From contig JAAWWF010000008.1 in assembly GCA_021404565.1 (NCBI GenBank), forward strand, positions 186,001-250,000: a stretch of DNA of 64,000 bases. The letters are read 5' to 3'. This stretch comes from Roseivirga sp. Lineage in GTDB: Bacteria > Bacteroidota > Bacteroidia > Cytophagales > Cyclobacteriaceae. Positions 43,874-54,585 of this stretch are shown here, one piece after another. The notes beneath the pieces were generated by a model, which saw nothing but the letters and a program-made list of their open reading frames with translations, had not been told where the DNA came from and ran no database searches. The first letter of the stretch is position 1. Each line of letters starts with the position of its first letter. Position numbers and translations under genes: made by a program.

Positions 43874-46509
43874 TGCTGTCTAAAAAGGAAGTACTATTTA
43901 TAAAATCTCAGCTCAGGAGAAAGAGACCCGATAGTTTCTCTCTGGAGGAGGAAATGATCGACTTCATTTGTTGTGAAGTAGAGAACTGTATGGATCAGGG
44001 CCATAGTTTTGATAGCGCAGTTCGTCTGACCTTTTCTGAATTCGTAGCTGATAAAAGCAACAACGTGGAAACAATTTCCAGAAAGGCGGATGGCAGTAGC
44101 CACATGAGACTACTCCGCAGCTATTTTAAAGTGGCACAGCGAAACTTCGTTAGATACCATGCCAATACAGTAATGAACCTGGTAGGGTTGGTATTGGGCC
44201 TGAGCTCGGTGATGGTAATTGCATTGTATGTGCAGTACGAGTTGTCTTTCGATGACTTTCACAGGGACGCTGATAGAGTTTTTAAGGTCAATACCATAGA
44301 CTCCATGATGGATCAGGTATATCATCATGGTGGTACCTCTCCCATGCTTCTATCTGCCGTTGCAGAAGAAATTCCTCAGGTAGAAACAGTGGTGTCCGTA
44401 CGGTCAATATCAGCCAGAAAACCGCTGAAGGCCGGAGGAAATTTACATTTCAATTACCAATTCTCTTTCGTTCAGGAGGCGTTCTTTGATGTGCTCAGTT
44501 TTCCTCTGGTGAAGGGAGCTTCTGAAGGCTTTTTCGATGACCCTTATAATGTACTGATCACGGAGAACTTTGCGGCCAGAGTCTTTGATAAGGCTGATCC
44601 GCTGGGGCAACTTATAGCAGTAGATCAGGGGGATAAGACCTATGAATTTACAGTGGTAGGTGTGCTTAAGGATCTACCGGAAAATACGCACTTCAATAAT
44701 GACTGGGATGCTTTTGACCTCTTGTCTTCTGAGGAAACCTACAAGACGATTACTGACTATCAGCCAGAATGGACAGTAAATGACATGAATACGCTGACCT
44801 ATGTGAAACTCAGGAATCAGGTTGATGAAGAAAGGGTTGTGGCTCAAATCAATGAGCTGTTGAAGAGAAGAGTCACAGAGGAATTGACTTATGAGCACTA
44901 TCTGCAACCCGTTACAGACATTCACCTGAATGTCCGTGGAACGGGTATAGAGTCAGAGGGTAATGTCACACAGGTTTATACATTCGCATTGATAGGTTTG
45001 TTGATTCTGATGATTGCCTGCATTAACTATATCAACCTTGCTACCGCAAAAATCACTATTCGTACAAAAGAAGTTGGGGTGAGAAAAGTGTTGGGAGCTG
45101 GTAGAAGTCAGTTTCTGACTCAATTTATCATTGAAGCATTCATGTTAAGTGTGCTGGCTTTTACATCTGCTCTAATAATTGTGTATGCGACCATACCCCT
45201 GATCAATAGCACTTATGGCTTGAGTCTGTCACCCTCTGTTTTCGATAGCCCCGGTCTGATCTCAGGGTTGTTTTTGACCTTGATTCTAATGAGTATAGTG
45301 ACAGGAGGGTCTCCCGGACTGTATTTGTCAAAATTTGCTTCTACCGATTTGCTCAAATCTGGTTTTGCTGTAGGTGATCGCAAGTTTTCAATGCGAAAAA
45401 TCCTGGTGGTGTTTCAATTTGGAATCTCTGTAAGCATTATCATTTGTACAATTGTCATTGTCGGGCAGTTAAGTTTTATGCAGGACAAAGCGTTGGGCTT
45501 TGATAAAAACGGCATCATATACGTGTCCGTACCTCATACAGAAATGGGTGAGAAAGGCCAATTACTCAAAGATGTTTTTAGTGATTTGGCAGCAGTCAAT
45601 TCGGTCTCTTTGACGGGGTCTTCTCTTGCTACGAGTCGCTTAATGGCCAATAACGTTCAAATTGGTGCCAGCGAAGAAGGTAGTTTTCAGCTCGTACTAC
45701 CCGTAGATTTCAACTATGAACAAACGATGGGCCTCGAACTCAAAGAAGGGCGGTGGTTTGATAAAGAGCAGGCTACCGATGCAGGAATGGGCTTAATAAT
45801 AAATGAGTCCTTTGCCAGATACTTTTCTTTAGATAAACCTCTAGGTCAGAAGATATCTCGCTGGGGTGAAGAGGGACAGGTCATAGGAGTGGTCAAAGAT
45901 TTCCATTTCAAATCTCTCCATTCCGAAATTGAACCTCTGGTCATGCATATGAATCCGGGCTATTCCTGGAACTACACCAATATGGTACTCAAGCTAAACG
46001 ATGGAGATATCTCCACTACTATGGCTTTGCTGGATGACGCCTGGAATCAGGTCTATCCCGAGCGACCTTTTGAATGGAGCTTCTTAGACGATCAGTTGGA
46101 AACAAACTATCGCAAAGAAACGGTCTTCGCCAGCATTTTTAAGAGCTTCGCTTTTATTGCAATGGTGGTTTCCTGCCTGGGTTTGTTGGGACTTGTTTCT
46201 TTTTCTGTGGAGAGAAAGTCAAAGGAAATTGGTGTCAGAAAAGTACTTGGAGCCTCAGTGTCCAGTATTCTGGTGATGGTTTCAAAAGAGTTTTCGAAGC
46301 TTATTCTATTAGGCTTCGCCATCGCAGTTCCCTTTGCCTATTTCTTCCTTGAAGAATGGCTTCAGGGCTTCAAATATAGAATCGATATAGGTCTTAGTGC
46401 CTTTTTGCTGGCAGGGGTGGTCACCTTGCTTATTGCCTGGTTGGCTACAGGGTATACCTCTTTGAAAGCAGCCAGGGCAAACCCAGTCGAATCATTAAGG
46501 TCAGAATAA
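43873..46509 (+). CDS. MacB-like ABC transporter permease with N-terminal prefix domain 1-like segment
   Basis: An 878-residue permease. The N-terminal 75 residues form a soluble prefix (DSFSLEEEMIDFICCEVENC, GHSFDSAVRLTFSEF) unlike that of the 13.6-21.9 kb cluster. Then come a membrane helix (about 95-115), periplasmic domain, FtsX core with TKEVGVRKVLGAGRSQ, second helix (about 505) and periplasmic domain, and a C-terminal FtsX core with SKEIGVRKVLGAS, ending ANPVESLRSE. It is translationally coupled to padR and followed after 3 bp by a paralogue. No ATPase is encoded alongside. Confidence 0.9.
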   Translation: MLSKKEVLFIKSQLRRKRPDSFSLEEEMIDFICCEVENCMDQGHSFDSAVRLTFSEFVADKSNNVETISRKADGSSHMRLLRSYFKVAQRNFVRYHANTVMNLVGLVLGLSSVMVIALYVQYELSFDDFHRDADRVFKVNTIDSMMDQVYHHGGTSPMLLSAVAEEIPQVETVVSVRSISARKPLKAGGNLHFNYQFSFVQEAFFDVLSFPLVKGASEGFFDDPYNVLITENFAARVFDKADPLGQLIAVDQGDKTYEFTVVGVLKDLPENTHFNNDWDAFDLLSSEETYKTITDYQPEWTVNDMNTLTYVKLRNQVDEERVVAQINELLKRRVTEELTYEHYLQPVTDIHLNVRGTGIESEGNVTQVYTFALIGLLILMIACINYINLATAKITIRTKEVGVRKVLGAGRSQFLTQFIIEAFMLSVLAFTSALIIVYATIPLINSTYGLSLSPSVFDSPGLISGLFLTLILMSIVTGGSPGLYLSKFASTDLLKSGFAVGDRKFSMRKILVVFQFGISVSIIICTIVIVGQLSFMQDKALGFDKNGIIYVSVPHTEMGEKGQLLKDVFSDLAAVNSVSLTGSSLATSRLMANNVQIGASEEGSFQLVLPVDFNYEQTMGLELKEGRWFDKEQATDAGMGLIINESFARYFSLDKPLGQKISRWGEEGQVIGVVKDFHFKSLHSEIEPLVMHMNPGYSWNYTNMVLKLNDGDISTTMALLDDAWNQVYPERPFEWSFLDDQLETNYRKETVFASIFKSFAFIAMVVSCLGLLGLVSFSVERKSKEIGVRKVLGASVSSILVMVSKEFSKLILLGFAIAVPFAYFFLEEWLQGFKYRIDIGLSAFLLAGVVTLLIAWLATGYTSLKAARANPVESLRSE

Positions 46510-46512
46510 AAT

Positions 46513-49140
46513 ATGCTCTCTAAAGGTCAGGTTCACCATATCAGCAGAGTCATTCAAAAGAGACGACTGAACAGCTTTTTGCTTGAAGAAGAGGTCGTGG
46601 ATTTTGTCTCATGCGCTGTTGACGATCTGATGCAGCAAGGCGAGTCTTTCGATGCTGCACTGGCTGCCGTGCTGACCGATCTGGATGCAGAGCGTATCAA
46701 TCGGGTTCATCGAAGCAATCTCATCATCAACAAACCAAGTAGTATGGATCTCTTAAAGAATTACCTGCTTATTGCCCAAAGAAATTTCCTGAAACACAAA
46801 GTCAACTCTGCTGTCAATATCGCGGGCTTACTGCTGGCACTGGTATCGGTACTGATTATCGGGCTGTATGTTACCAATGAGCTTTCTTACGATAGATCCA
46901 TACCTGATTCAGAGCGAGTGTACCGGGTCAATGGTACCTCATTTATGGGGGATGTGCCCAGCTCTGCAAACTATGTTTCCCCTTTACTCATAGAGGCTAT
47001 GCTGGAGGAAATACCCGAAGTTACTCATGCGGCTTCCGGTCTCACACTTTATGTCAATAAGCCTCTGAAGATTCAGGACCAGAACTTTTTCGACATCCGG
47101 ATTGACTACTTCAGAAAAGACATATTGGAGATTTTTGGTCTGGATGTGAAATCCGGATCTCTCGAAAGTACTTATGACCAGCCCTATGGAGTGATGGTTT
47201 CGGAGAGCTTTGCCCGGCAGATATTCGGAGAGAAAAACCCAATCAACGAAACCATTGAGGCAGAAATCAGGGGCAAAAAGATCATATTCACCATCGGAGG
47301 TGTTTTTGAAGATAAACCTCAAAACAGCCATTTGCGATATGCCAGAAACCCTATGGAGGTAATCGCTTCACAGAAGGCATGGGAGCTTATCGGTGGCTTT
47401 AAAGGTGCCTGGAACTCTACGCACATGCCGGCCTATGTCAAGCTAAAAGCCGGTAGCGACCCGGCTGAGGTGGATAAGAAGCTAGATGCCCTGTTAAAGC
47501 GCAGGGCTGGCGAAGATATCTTTTATGAGCATTATTTGCAGCCGGTTTGGGACATCCACCTGAATACACTGGGCTTGCCTACTTCTTCAGTCGGTGACTA
47601 CAACCAGGTACTGACCTTTGCTCTCATTGGCCTGCTCATCCTTGCCATTGCCTGTATCAATTATATCAACCTGACCACGGCCCGGGTCACCATCAGAATG
47701 AAGGAAGTAGGTGTGCGAAAAGTATTGGGTGCCGGCAAAAGTCAGTTTCTCTATCAATTCATAGTAGAGGCATTCTTGGTGACCATGCTGTCCATGATTA
47801 TTTCTTTTGGCTTCGTGGCATTGTCACTCGACTATGTTAATAGCACTTTTGACCTGAACCTTTCAATGACCCTCTTTGAAAATGGGCTACTCTTGGGAGG
47901 CATGTTCATTATTTTATTGCTGATCAGTTTGCTGTCAGGCGGCTACCCCGGGTTTTACCTCTCCAAAATTGCCTCTACCAATCTGCTCAAGTCTACATTG
48001 AGTGTAGGAAATCGCAAATTCTCGGTAAGAAAGCTCTTGGTGGTATTTCAGTTCGGTATTTCGGCCGCTATTGTTACCTGCACCATTGTGGTACTCAATC
48101 AGCTCAATTTCCTTATGGACAGTGACCTTGGGTATGACCAGGAAAGTATTGTCTATATCCCCCTGCCAAGTGCAGAAATTAAATCGAAAGGGCCCGTTTT
48201 CAAAGAAGCGTTGAACCGGCTTCCTGTGGTGAAATCCACAGCTCTGACCAAAGGCTCCGTGGCCAAAGGAAATTTTTCAGGCAATCGCATTCAGATCGGT
48301 AATGATGAAGGAAGCATGCAGCGTATTATGCCTGTGGATTTTGAGTTTAATACCACCATGGGTATAGCACTGACGCAAGGGCGATGGTTTGATAAAGAGA
48401 TGGCTACCGATATGGAGCAGGGCTTTGTGGTTAATGAAGCCTTTTTAAAATACTTCGATCTGCAAGACCCTATTGGAACTAAAATCAGCCGCAATGATCA
48501 GCATGGGGAGATCATTGGGGTGGCCAAAGATTTTCACTGGAAGTCCATGCATGAGGAAATTGAACCCCTGGTCATGTTTATGCAAAAAGACTATGCCAGG
48601 CGCTATGGTAACATAGTGGTCAAACTGCAACCCGGAAATTTGAAGGTTGCTCACGATCAACTGGAAACTGCCTGGCAGGAAATATTTGGAGACCGACCTT
48701 TTGAATGGGAGTTTTTGGATGAGCAACTGACCATGGCTTATCGCAAAGACGAGGTTTTTGGTGATATTTTTTCCAGCTTTTCTGCCATTACCATCATCAT
48801 TTCATGCCTTGGTTTGTTGGGACTGGTATCATTCTCAGTAGAGCGAAGGCTCAGGGAAATAGGAGTCAGGAAAGTGCTGGGTGCCTCTGTTACAAATATC
48901 CTGGTGCTTGTCTCCAAAGATTTCTCAAAGCTGGTCTTGATTGGTTTTGCTCTTTCTATTCCGGCAGCCTGGTTTTTTATGGATCAATGGCTGGAGGGTT
49001 TTAAATACCGAATTGAGCTGGGCTATATGCCATTTCTGGTTACCTGTCTGGCCATTGTACTAATCGCCTGGGGTTCAGTAAGCTGGATTTCTTTTAAGGC
49101 GGCCAAGTCCAATCCTGTTGATTCTTTAAGATCGGAATGA
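46513..49140 (+). CDS. MacB-like ABC transporter permease, tandem paralogue
   Basis: An 875-residue protein, closely related over its whole length to the upstream permease (same prefix with LEEEVVDFVSCAVDDLMQQG, same loops MKEVGVRKVLGAGKSQ and LREIGVRKVLGAS, same end SNPVDSLRSE). Tandem duplication. Second gene after padR; probably forms a heterodimer with its neighbour. The divergence is distributed evenly, with no block of recent near-identity as in the other cluster. Confidence 0.9.
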   Translation: MLSKGQVHHISRVIQKRRLNSFLLEEEVVDFVSCAVDDLMQQGESFDAALAAVLTDLDAERINRVHRSNLIINKPSSMDLLKNYLLIAQRNFLKHKVNSAVNIAGLLLALVSVLIIGLYVTNELSYDRSIPDSERVYRVNGTSFMGDVPSSANYVSPLLIEAMLEEIPEVTHAASGLTLYVNKPLKIQDQNFFDIRIDYFRKDILEIFGLDVKSGSLESTYDQPYGVMVSESFARQIFGEKNPINETIEAEIRGKKIIFTIGGVFEDKPQNSHLRYARNPMEVIASQKAWELIGGFKGAWNSTHMPAYVKLKAGSDPAEVDKKLDALLKRRAGEDIFYEHYLQPVWDIHLNTLGLPTSSVGDYNQVLTFALIGLLILAIACINYINLTTARVTIRMKEVGVRKVLGAGKSQFLYQFIVEAFLVTMLSMIISFGFVALSLDYVNSTFDLNLSMTLFENGLLLGGMFIILLLISLLSGGYPGFYLSKIASTNLLKSTLSVGNRKFSVRKLLVVFQFGISAAIVTCTIVVLNQLNFLMDSDLGYDQESIVYIPLPSAEIKSKGPVFKEALNRLPVVKSTALTKGSVAKGNFSGNRIQIGNDEGSMQRIMPVDFEFNTTMGIALTQGRWFDKEMATDMEQGFVVNEAFLKYFDLQDPIGTKISRNDQHGEIIGVAKDFHWKSMHEEIEPLVMFMQKDYARRYGNIVVKLQPGNLKVAHDQLETAWQEIFGDRPFEWEFLDEQLTMAYRKDEVFGDIFSSFSAITIIISCLGLLGLVSFSVERRLREIGVRKVLGASVTNILVLVSKDFSKLVLIGFALSIPAAWFFMDQWLEGFKYRIELGYMPFLVTCLAIVLIAWGSVSWISFKAAKSNPVDSLRSE

Positions 49141-49189
49141 GCCCATTGTTCATCTAATATGGACTATTGACCATCGACTAACAGCTTAA

Positions 49190-49597
49190 TTACCGATCCT
49201 TGATCCTATACATAAATTTTAAACCAGACCATACTTCATCCACAGCGCAGACCTTTACATCCACCAGCCCGGCTTCAAGCCCGGTATTTCTTACAATACC
49301 GTCACTCATGTCGGTGGGTACCTTAGAAGCTTTTTTTGGCCAGGAGATCCAGAGCATCCCTGTCTTTTTTAGGCTCGTTTTGAGCGAGGCAATCTGGCTC
49401 TTCATTTCATCAGCTGACTTGGAGAAAAAGTGAATGAAGTCGATTTCTTCCGGACCTGCCTCGTCTACTCCCTCCACATTATCCGGTAGTGGGCCAAGGT
49501 CTTCCCAGTAGCTGTCCGGGGCATTAAAAACCTGAATGCGAAAGTTCTCTTTGATGCCGAGCTTTTTGAGTAGTGGGTTCGGAGAATAGCCTGCCAT
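49190..49597 (-). CDS. DUF3052 family protein
   Basis: A 135-residue protein that starts with MAGYSPNPLLKKLGIKENF, the typical DUF3052 opening, followed by segments IDFIHFFSKSADEM and LKKTGMLWISWPKKASKVPT. Small soluble, related in fold to a truncated methyltransferase-like domain; no function established. Monocistronic, convergent with the permease gene (49-bp gap without a clear terminator). Confidence 0.8.
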   Translation of the reverse strand: MAGYSPNPLLKKLGIKENFRIQVFNAPDSYWEDLGPLPDNVEGVDEAGPEEIDFIHFFSKSADEMKSQIASLKTSLKKTGMLWISWPKKASKVPTDMSDGIVRNTGLEAGLVDVKVCAVDEVWSGLKFMYRIKDR

Positions 49598-49783
49598 AAG
49601 GTTGTTTTTTGATTATAGATACACTGATAAAACTATACATTCATTGCGCAGCATACAATGTTTCTTTTCTGAAAGAGCAGAGGCCTGTTGGGTGAAAACG
49701 CTGTCTGGAAGCAGATAGGGAGGGCTTGCAAAAACGGCCTCAGAATTCGGCTTTAAATATTAGTGATTAGTCAGGACGAATAT

Positions 49784-49791
49784 TATTTTTG
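49784..49791 (+). promoter_or_regulatory. -7 box directly before guaA
   Basis: TATTTTTG fits TAnnTTTG and ends only 3 bases before the guaA ATG (49795). No clear -33 TTTG at standard distance. If used, the guaA mRNA would be leaderless. Confidence 0.4.
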
Positions 49792-49794
49792 CGC

Positions 49795-51324
49795 ATGCAA
49801 GAGCAGATTCTCATTCTTGACTTCGGTTCACAATACACGCAGCTTATTGCACGCAGAGTTAGAGAGCTCGATGTGTACTGCGAAATCCACCCTTTTAATC
49901 ACCTTCCGGAAATTACAGACAACATCAAAGGAATCATCCTTTCGGGTAGTCCCTGCTCTGTGCGGGAAGAAGATGCTCCTGACTTGAATCTGGATCAGTT
50001 TCGCGGAAAAATTCCGGTACTTGGTGTTTGCTACGGAGCACAGCTACTGGCCCAAAAATATGGTGGAAATGTACTGCCCTCAGAAATAAGAGAATACGGT
50101 CGTGCGCGGTTAAACAGAGTAGACTCTCATTACGATTTGCTTAAGGAGATCAGTCTCGATTCACAGGTATGGATGTCGCATGCTGACACCATCTCTGACT
50201 TGCCGGAGAACTTTGATATAATAGCCAGTACCAGCAGTGTTAAGGTTACAGCGTTCAAAGTACAGGAAGAAGAAACTTACGGTATTCAGTTTCATCCTGA
50301 AGTGACGCATTCAGAGGAAGGTAAAAATCTCCTCAGAAATTTTGTGGTACATATTTGTGGCTGTACTCAGGATTGGACTTCGGAAATTTTTGCGGAAGCA
50401 ACCATTGCCGAACTCAAAGCACAATTGGGAGATGACAAAGTAGTACTCGGGCTTTCAGGAGGGGTAGACTCTTCCGTAGCAGCGGTACTGATCAACAGGG
50501 CCATTGGTGAAAACCTGCATTGCATTTTTGTGGATAACGGACTGCTCAGAAAGAACGAATTTGAGCAGGTGCTCGAATCGTATCAGGGCATGGGGCTGAA
50601 TGTAAAAGGTGTCAATGCCAAAGATCAGTTCTACGAGGCATTGAAAGGAATTACCGATCCTGAAGGTAAAAGAAAGGCCATTGGTCGAGTGTTTATAGAA
50701 GTCTTTGATCAGGAAGCCAAAAAAATACAGAATGTAAAATGGCTCGGCCAGGGAACAATCTATCCCGATATCATCGAATCAGTCTCTGTCAAAGGGCCTT
50801 CGGCAACAATAAAATCACATCACAACGTTGGAGGTTTGCCAGAGAAGATGAATCTCAAAGTGGTGGAGCCATTGAAATCACTCTTTAAGGATGGGGTGAG
50901 AAATGTGGGAAGAAGCCTGGAGATTGACCCGAAGATTCTGGGGCGCCACCCATTTCCGGGACCCGGACTTGGAATCAGAATTCTGGGTGATATCACTGCC
51001 GATAAGGTAGAGATACTACAGGAGGTTGATCACATCTTCATCAACGGACTCAAGGAAAAAGGCCTTTATGATGACGTTTGGCAGGCAGGAGCCATGCTGT
51101 TGCCTGTCCAGTCAGTAGGGGTAATGGGCGATGAAAGAACCTACGAACGCGTAGTGGCCCTGAGAGCCGTGGCCAGTGTAGATGGTATGACGGCTGACTG
51201 GTGTCACTTGCCGTACGATTTTCTGCAGGACGTATCGAACGAAATTATTAACCGTGTGAAAGGAGTCAACAGGGTAGTTTATGACATAAGCTCCAAGCCT
51301 CCTGCCACCATAGAATGGGAATAA
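49795..51324 (+). CDS. guaA: GMP synthase (glutamine-hydrolysing)
   Basis: A 509-residue enzyme that aminates XMP to GMP using glutamine and ATP. The class I glutaminase domain (1-190) has the nucleophile in [10 protein letters not shown] (Cys about 81) and the His/Glu pair in [14 protein letters not shown] (about 168-181); the ATP-pyrophosphatase domain has [11 protein letters not shown] (about 220-230); the C-terminal dimerisation domain has [15 protein letters not shown] and ends KPPATIEWE, the invariant GuaA C-terminus. Start at the ATG at 49795; a TTG two codons upstream is unlikely. It is followed 1 bp later by the next gene. Confidence 0.98.
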   Translation: MQEQILILDFGSQYTQLIARRVRELDVYCEIHPFNHLPEITDNIKGIILSGSPCSVREEDAPDLNLDQFRGKIPVLGVCYGAQLLAQKYGGNVLPSEIREYGRARLNRVDSHYDLLKEISLDSQVWMSHADTISDLPENFDIIASTSSVKVTAFKVQEEETYGIQFHPEVTHSEEGKNLLRNFVVHICGCTQDWTSEIFAEATIAELKAQLGDDKVVLGLSGGVDSSVAAVLINRAIGENLHCIFVDNGLLRKNEFEQVLESYQGMGLNVKGVNAKDQFYEALKGITDPEGKRKAIGRVFIEVFDQEAKKIQNVKWLGQGTIYPDIIESVSVKGPSATIKSHHNVGGLPEKMNLKVVEPLKSLFKDGVRNVGRSLEIDPKILGRHPFPGPGLGIRILGDITADKVEILQEVDHIFINGLKEKGLYDDVWQAGAMLLPVQSVGVMGDERTYERVVALRAVASVDGMTADWCHLPYDFLQDVSNEIINRVKGVNRVVYDISSKPPATIEWE

Positions 51325-51325
51325 T

Positions 51326-53176
51326 ATGCGTTTGATTCTGAAGACCTTAATACTGACAATTTTTTTAGCCGGATCTCTCAACCAGACCCTGGCACAGGAT
51401 GCTCAATCTGTTTTTGAAGAAGGCAAAGCACTCTTTACCGGAGAACAGTACGCCCTGGCTCTGGTAAAGCTTGCTCCTCTTACCTCGCTTCAGGAGAACA
51501 ATGAAATGGTGCGCTTCGCATCCTATTATTATGCAGTCTCTGCTTATAAGTCAGGCGATGCTCCCACGTCCAAAAGCATGTTTCTGCAAATAGCACAGCG
51601 GTTTCCCGATTGGTCCGAACTGGATGAGGTAAACTATTGGCTGGGCACCCTTTACTTCGAAGAAGATGATCCGAGACAAGGCATAAACTACCTCGATAAA
51701 ATACAGAGCTCAGCTTTTGACGAGCAGGCCCAAAACCTGAGAAGCTTCCATTTTGCCCAGATTACGGATATGGAGCTGTTAACGGCCCTGCTAAGCGAAA
51801 ACCCTAAGGAGACGGTACTTGCTTCTCAGCTGGCAGATCAGATACTGAAACTGGATGTATCTGAGCAAGACATCGATCTGCTTGAGCGCTTATCTGAAGA
51901 GTACGATCTCTCTCTCAATTTGGGGATAGAAGGGATTAGCGGCTCTCCTAAGAAGGAAGTCTACAATGTAGGCCTCTTCCTGCCTTTTAGCTATCTGGAA
52001 GACTCTGCAAGATTGGAGCGGGTTCAGAAAGACTGGACCATGCGTTTTTATGAAGGAACACAAGTAGCCCTTGAAAAACTCAAAGAGGAGGGGTTGCAAG
52101 TCAACCTGATCACCTTTGATACGAGAGATCAAAGCGTCCCCCTGAGGGATATGCTTCAGACAGATGAAGCCCGTTCGTTGGATTTTATCATAGGCCCTGT
52201 ATTCCAGAGTTCCGTTATTCAAGTGTCGAGGTTTGCCAAAGCACAGCAAATCAATATGCTCAATCCGCTTTCTTCCAATGATGAAATTATCAGAGACAAT
52301 CCCTTCGCCTTCTTGTATTATCCGAGTAACCAGTCACTTGCCATAGCTGCCGCAGAATATGCGAAGGTTCACTTTAGGGAAAACAAAAATGTAGCCGTGT
52401 TCTACAGTGGTCTTGGCGACAGGCCGAGGGCTTCTTTATACAAAGAGATTCTGGAAAAAGACTCTTTCAACGTGCCGATCTTTGAAATGATTAGACCGCA
52501 AGAGTCTTCTAAAATCCAGGTGATGCTGGTAGAGGAGGAAGAAGTCGATAAAGATTCTCTGGTGGTGGCAGACATGCTTGCCGAGATGGATTCATTAAGA
52601 GAAGCAGGAGAAGAGGACTGGGAAATCTATGATGAGCGTGATTTTCTAAAAAAAGAGCCTTTGATCTTACCGGATAGCATCGGTCATATCTTTGTGGCGT
52701 CAGATGCCCAATCACTTTCAGCCAGTACTATAAGCGCCATTGATGCCCGGGAAGACACCATTATGTATATCGGAAGCTCACGCTTTCTCAGTTCAGAACA
52801 AGGGCTTTCCTTTGAGCAACTTGAGCGTATCAACGCGATTTTTACCGGTTCCAACTGGATACAGTATGACCAGGAAGAAGTAAGAGATTTTCGTGAAAGA
52901 TATGAATTTGCTTATAACGCCTACCCACACAAAGACGAACGATTGGGTGACGCTTATCTGGGCTATGATATCATCATTACTTATGGGCGTTTGCTCCATC
53001 AGTACGGAAAATATTTTCAGGTAGGCCTGAAGAGAAAAGCCGGAATCAAAGGAGCCCTGACGGAAGAATTTGATTATCGTTTTTCAAATGATAACCGCTT
53101 TATCCCAATTTTCAGAATCACCAATTCGCAGGTAGTACCCGTAGAAGACACAGCAAATGCTCAAAACCGACCGTAG
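51326..53176 (+). CDS. Exported TPR / periplasmic-binding-protein-like protein
   Basis: A 616-residue protein with signal peptide (about 1-23), a TPR region (about 25-190; [40 protein letters not shown]) and a type I periplasmic-binding fold (about 210-600; [56 protein letters not shown]), like LivK/LpoA-type receptors. An acidic insertion ([11 protein letters not shown], about 410-420) interrupts the second lobe. LpoA-like proteins activate peptidoglycan synthases, and others bind amino acids; which applies is not decidable. Stop overlaps hemL start region by 20 bp. Confidence 0.75.
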   Translation: MRLILKTLILTIFLAGSLNQTLAQDAQSVFEEGKALFTGEQYALALVKLAPLTSLQENNEMVRFASYYYAVSAYKSGDAPTSKSMFLQIAQRFPDWSELDEVNYWLGTLYFEEDDPRQGINYLDKIQSSAFDEQAQNLRSFHFAQITDMELLTALLSENPKETVLASQLADQILKLDVSEQDIDLLERLSEEYDLSLNLGIEGISGSPKKEVYNVGLFLPFSYLEDSARLERVQKDWTMRFYEGTQVALEKLKEEGLQVNLITFDTRDQSVPLRDMLQTDEARSLDFIIGPVFQSSVIQVSRFAKAQQINMLNPLSSNDEIIRDNPFAFLYYPSNQSLAIAAAEYAKVHFRENKNVAVFYSGLGDRPRASLYKEILEKDSFNVPIFEMIRPQESSKIQVMLVEEEEVDKDSLVVADMLAEMDSLREAGEEDWEIYDERDFLKKEPLILPDSIGHIFVASDAQSLSASTISAIDAREDTIMYIGSSRFLSSEQGLSFEQLERINAIFTGSNWIQYDQEEVRDFRERYEFAYNAYPHKDERLGDAYLGYDIIITYGRLLHQYGKYFQVGLKRKAGIKGALTEEFDYRFSNDNRFIPIFRITNSQVVPVEDTANAQNRP

Positions 53177-54449
53177 CCAAAGCCTTTTTGCACAAGCCCA
53201 GCATTCTATTCCCGGAGGAGTAAATTCTCCCGTTCGCGCATTTAAAGCCGTAGGGGGTGACCCGATTTTCATCAAATCAGCTGAGGGAGCTTACCTCTAC
53301 GATGAGGATGATAATGCATATATCGAGCTTATTAACTCCTGGGGCCCGATGATTTTAGGGCATGCCAATGAGAAAATTCAAAAGGCGGTAGCGGGTGCTA
53401 TTCATAGCTCTTTGTCCTTTGGTGCGCCAACGGCTGTTGAGGTAGAAATGGCAGAACTAATCTGCTCCATGGTTCCTTCCATTGAGAAGGTACGGATGGT
53501 CAACTCAGGTACAGAGGCTACCATGTCAGCCATTCGCCTGGCAAGAGGCTATACTGGCCGTGATAAGATCATCAAGTTTGAAGGCTGCTATCACGGTCAT
53601 GGTGATTCATTTTTGATTGCCGCTGGTAGTGGAGCTATTACATTAGGCAGGCCTGACAGCCCCGGGGTTACGGAAGGCGTGGCAAAGGATACAGTCACCT
53701 TACCCTTCAATAATCTGGATGCTGTTCGAGAAGGTATTGCAGCTAACAAAGATCAGATCGCAGCTTTGATTTTAGAACCGGTAGCCGGTAATATGGGCTG
53801 TGTGTTACCCCATGAAGGGTATTTACAAGGGCTCAGAGAGCTTTGTACAGAAAATGGGATTGTCTTGATCTTTGATGAAGTTATGACGGGCTTCCGTCTC
53901 TCCAAATCAGGCGCTCAGGGAGTTTTTGGTGTAACACCTGACCTCACAACTCTTGGTAAAATTATTGGTGGAGGTATGCCGGTAGGAGCTTACGGAGGTA
54001 AGAAAGAAATCATGGACTATGTTTCGCCACAAGGTCCTGTTTACCAGGCAGGCACTCTTTCAGGAAATCCTATTGCGATGGCAGCAGGACTGGCCATGCT
54101 GACCCAGATCAACGAAGATGCCAGTCTCTACAGACAATTGGATGAGATAACCGGCTATATCCATGACGGCTTTCAGAAAAACCTTGATGAGCTGCATTTG
54201 CCCTATACTATGACCAGACTCGGGTCTATGATCACCCTCTTCTTTACCAATGAGAAAGTGACTGATTTTGATCTGGCTAAGACCACCAATACAGAGCTGT
54301 TTGGTAAATATTTCAGAGAAATGCTGAATCGCGGAGTGTATCTGGCACCTTCTCAGTATGAGACTTTGTTTATTTCTACAGCCATCACCAAAGAGCTGGC
54401 GGATAAGATTATTCAGGCTAACCTGGAGTCATTGAAAGCCATTCACTGA
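53157..54449 (+). CDS. hemL: Glutamate-1-semialdehyde 2,1-aminomutase
   Basis: A 430-residue PLP enzyme of the C5 pathway of heme synthesis, converting glutamate-1-semialdehyde to 5-aminolevulinate. Motifs: [20 protein letters not shown] at the N-terminus, [40 protein letters not shown], and the PLP lysine in [19 protein letters not shown] (about 270). Full length. The start lies 20 bp inside the upstream gene, suggesting translational coupling. Confidence 0.97.
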   Translation: MLKTDRSQSLFAQAQHSIPGGVNSPVRAFKAVGGDPIFIKSAEGAYLYDEDDNAYIELINSWGPMILGHANEKIQKAVAGAIHSSLSFGAPTAVEVEMAELICSMVPSIEKVRMVNSGTEATMSAIRLARGYTGRDKIIKFEGCYHGHGDSFLIAAGSGAITLGRPDSPGVTEGVAKDTVTLPFNNLDAVREGIAANKDQIAALILEPVAGNMGCVLPHEGYLQGLRELCTENGIVLIFDEVMTGFRLSKSGAQGVFGVTPDLTTLGKIIGGGMPVGAYGGKKEIMDYVSPQGPVYQAGTLSGNPIAMAAGLAMLTQINEDASLYRQLDEITGYIHDGFQKNLDELHLPYTMTRLGSMITLFFTNEKVTDFDLAKTTNTELFGKYFREMLNRGVYLAPSQYETLFISTAITKELADKIIQANLESLKAIH

Positions 54450-54585
54450 TCTTCTGAAGACGCACCAATCACTGCTGTTGTCTGCTTTCAGGTTTCTGAT
54501 ATACAATACCACCAATCATGGATGTTAAAAACACCCGATACTTCAACACCTAAGCACTTCAACACTTGAAGACTTAGATACCTTA

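Noticed and set aside
49141-49189. ATGGACTATTGACCAT near-palindrome between convergent genes as a terminator
   Set aside because: The stem has mismatches and no T-run.
54450-54585. Repetitive CTTCAACAC / CTTGAAGACTTAG words after hemL
   Set aside because: Too short and irregular for a real repeat array; pairing is weak, so it is not called a terminator.
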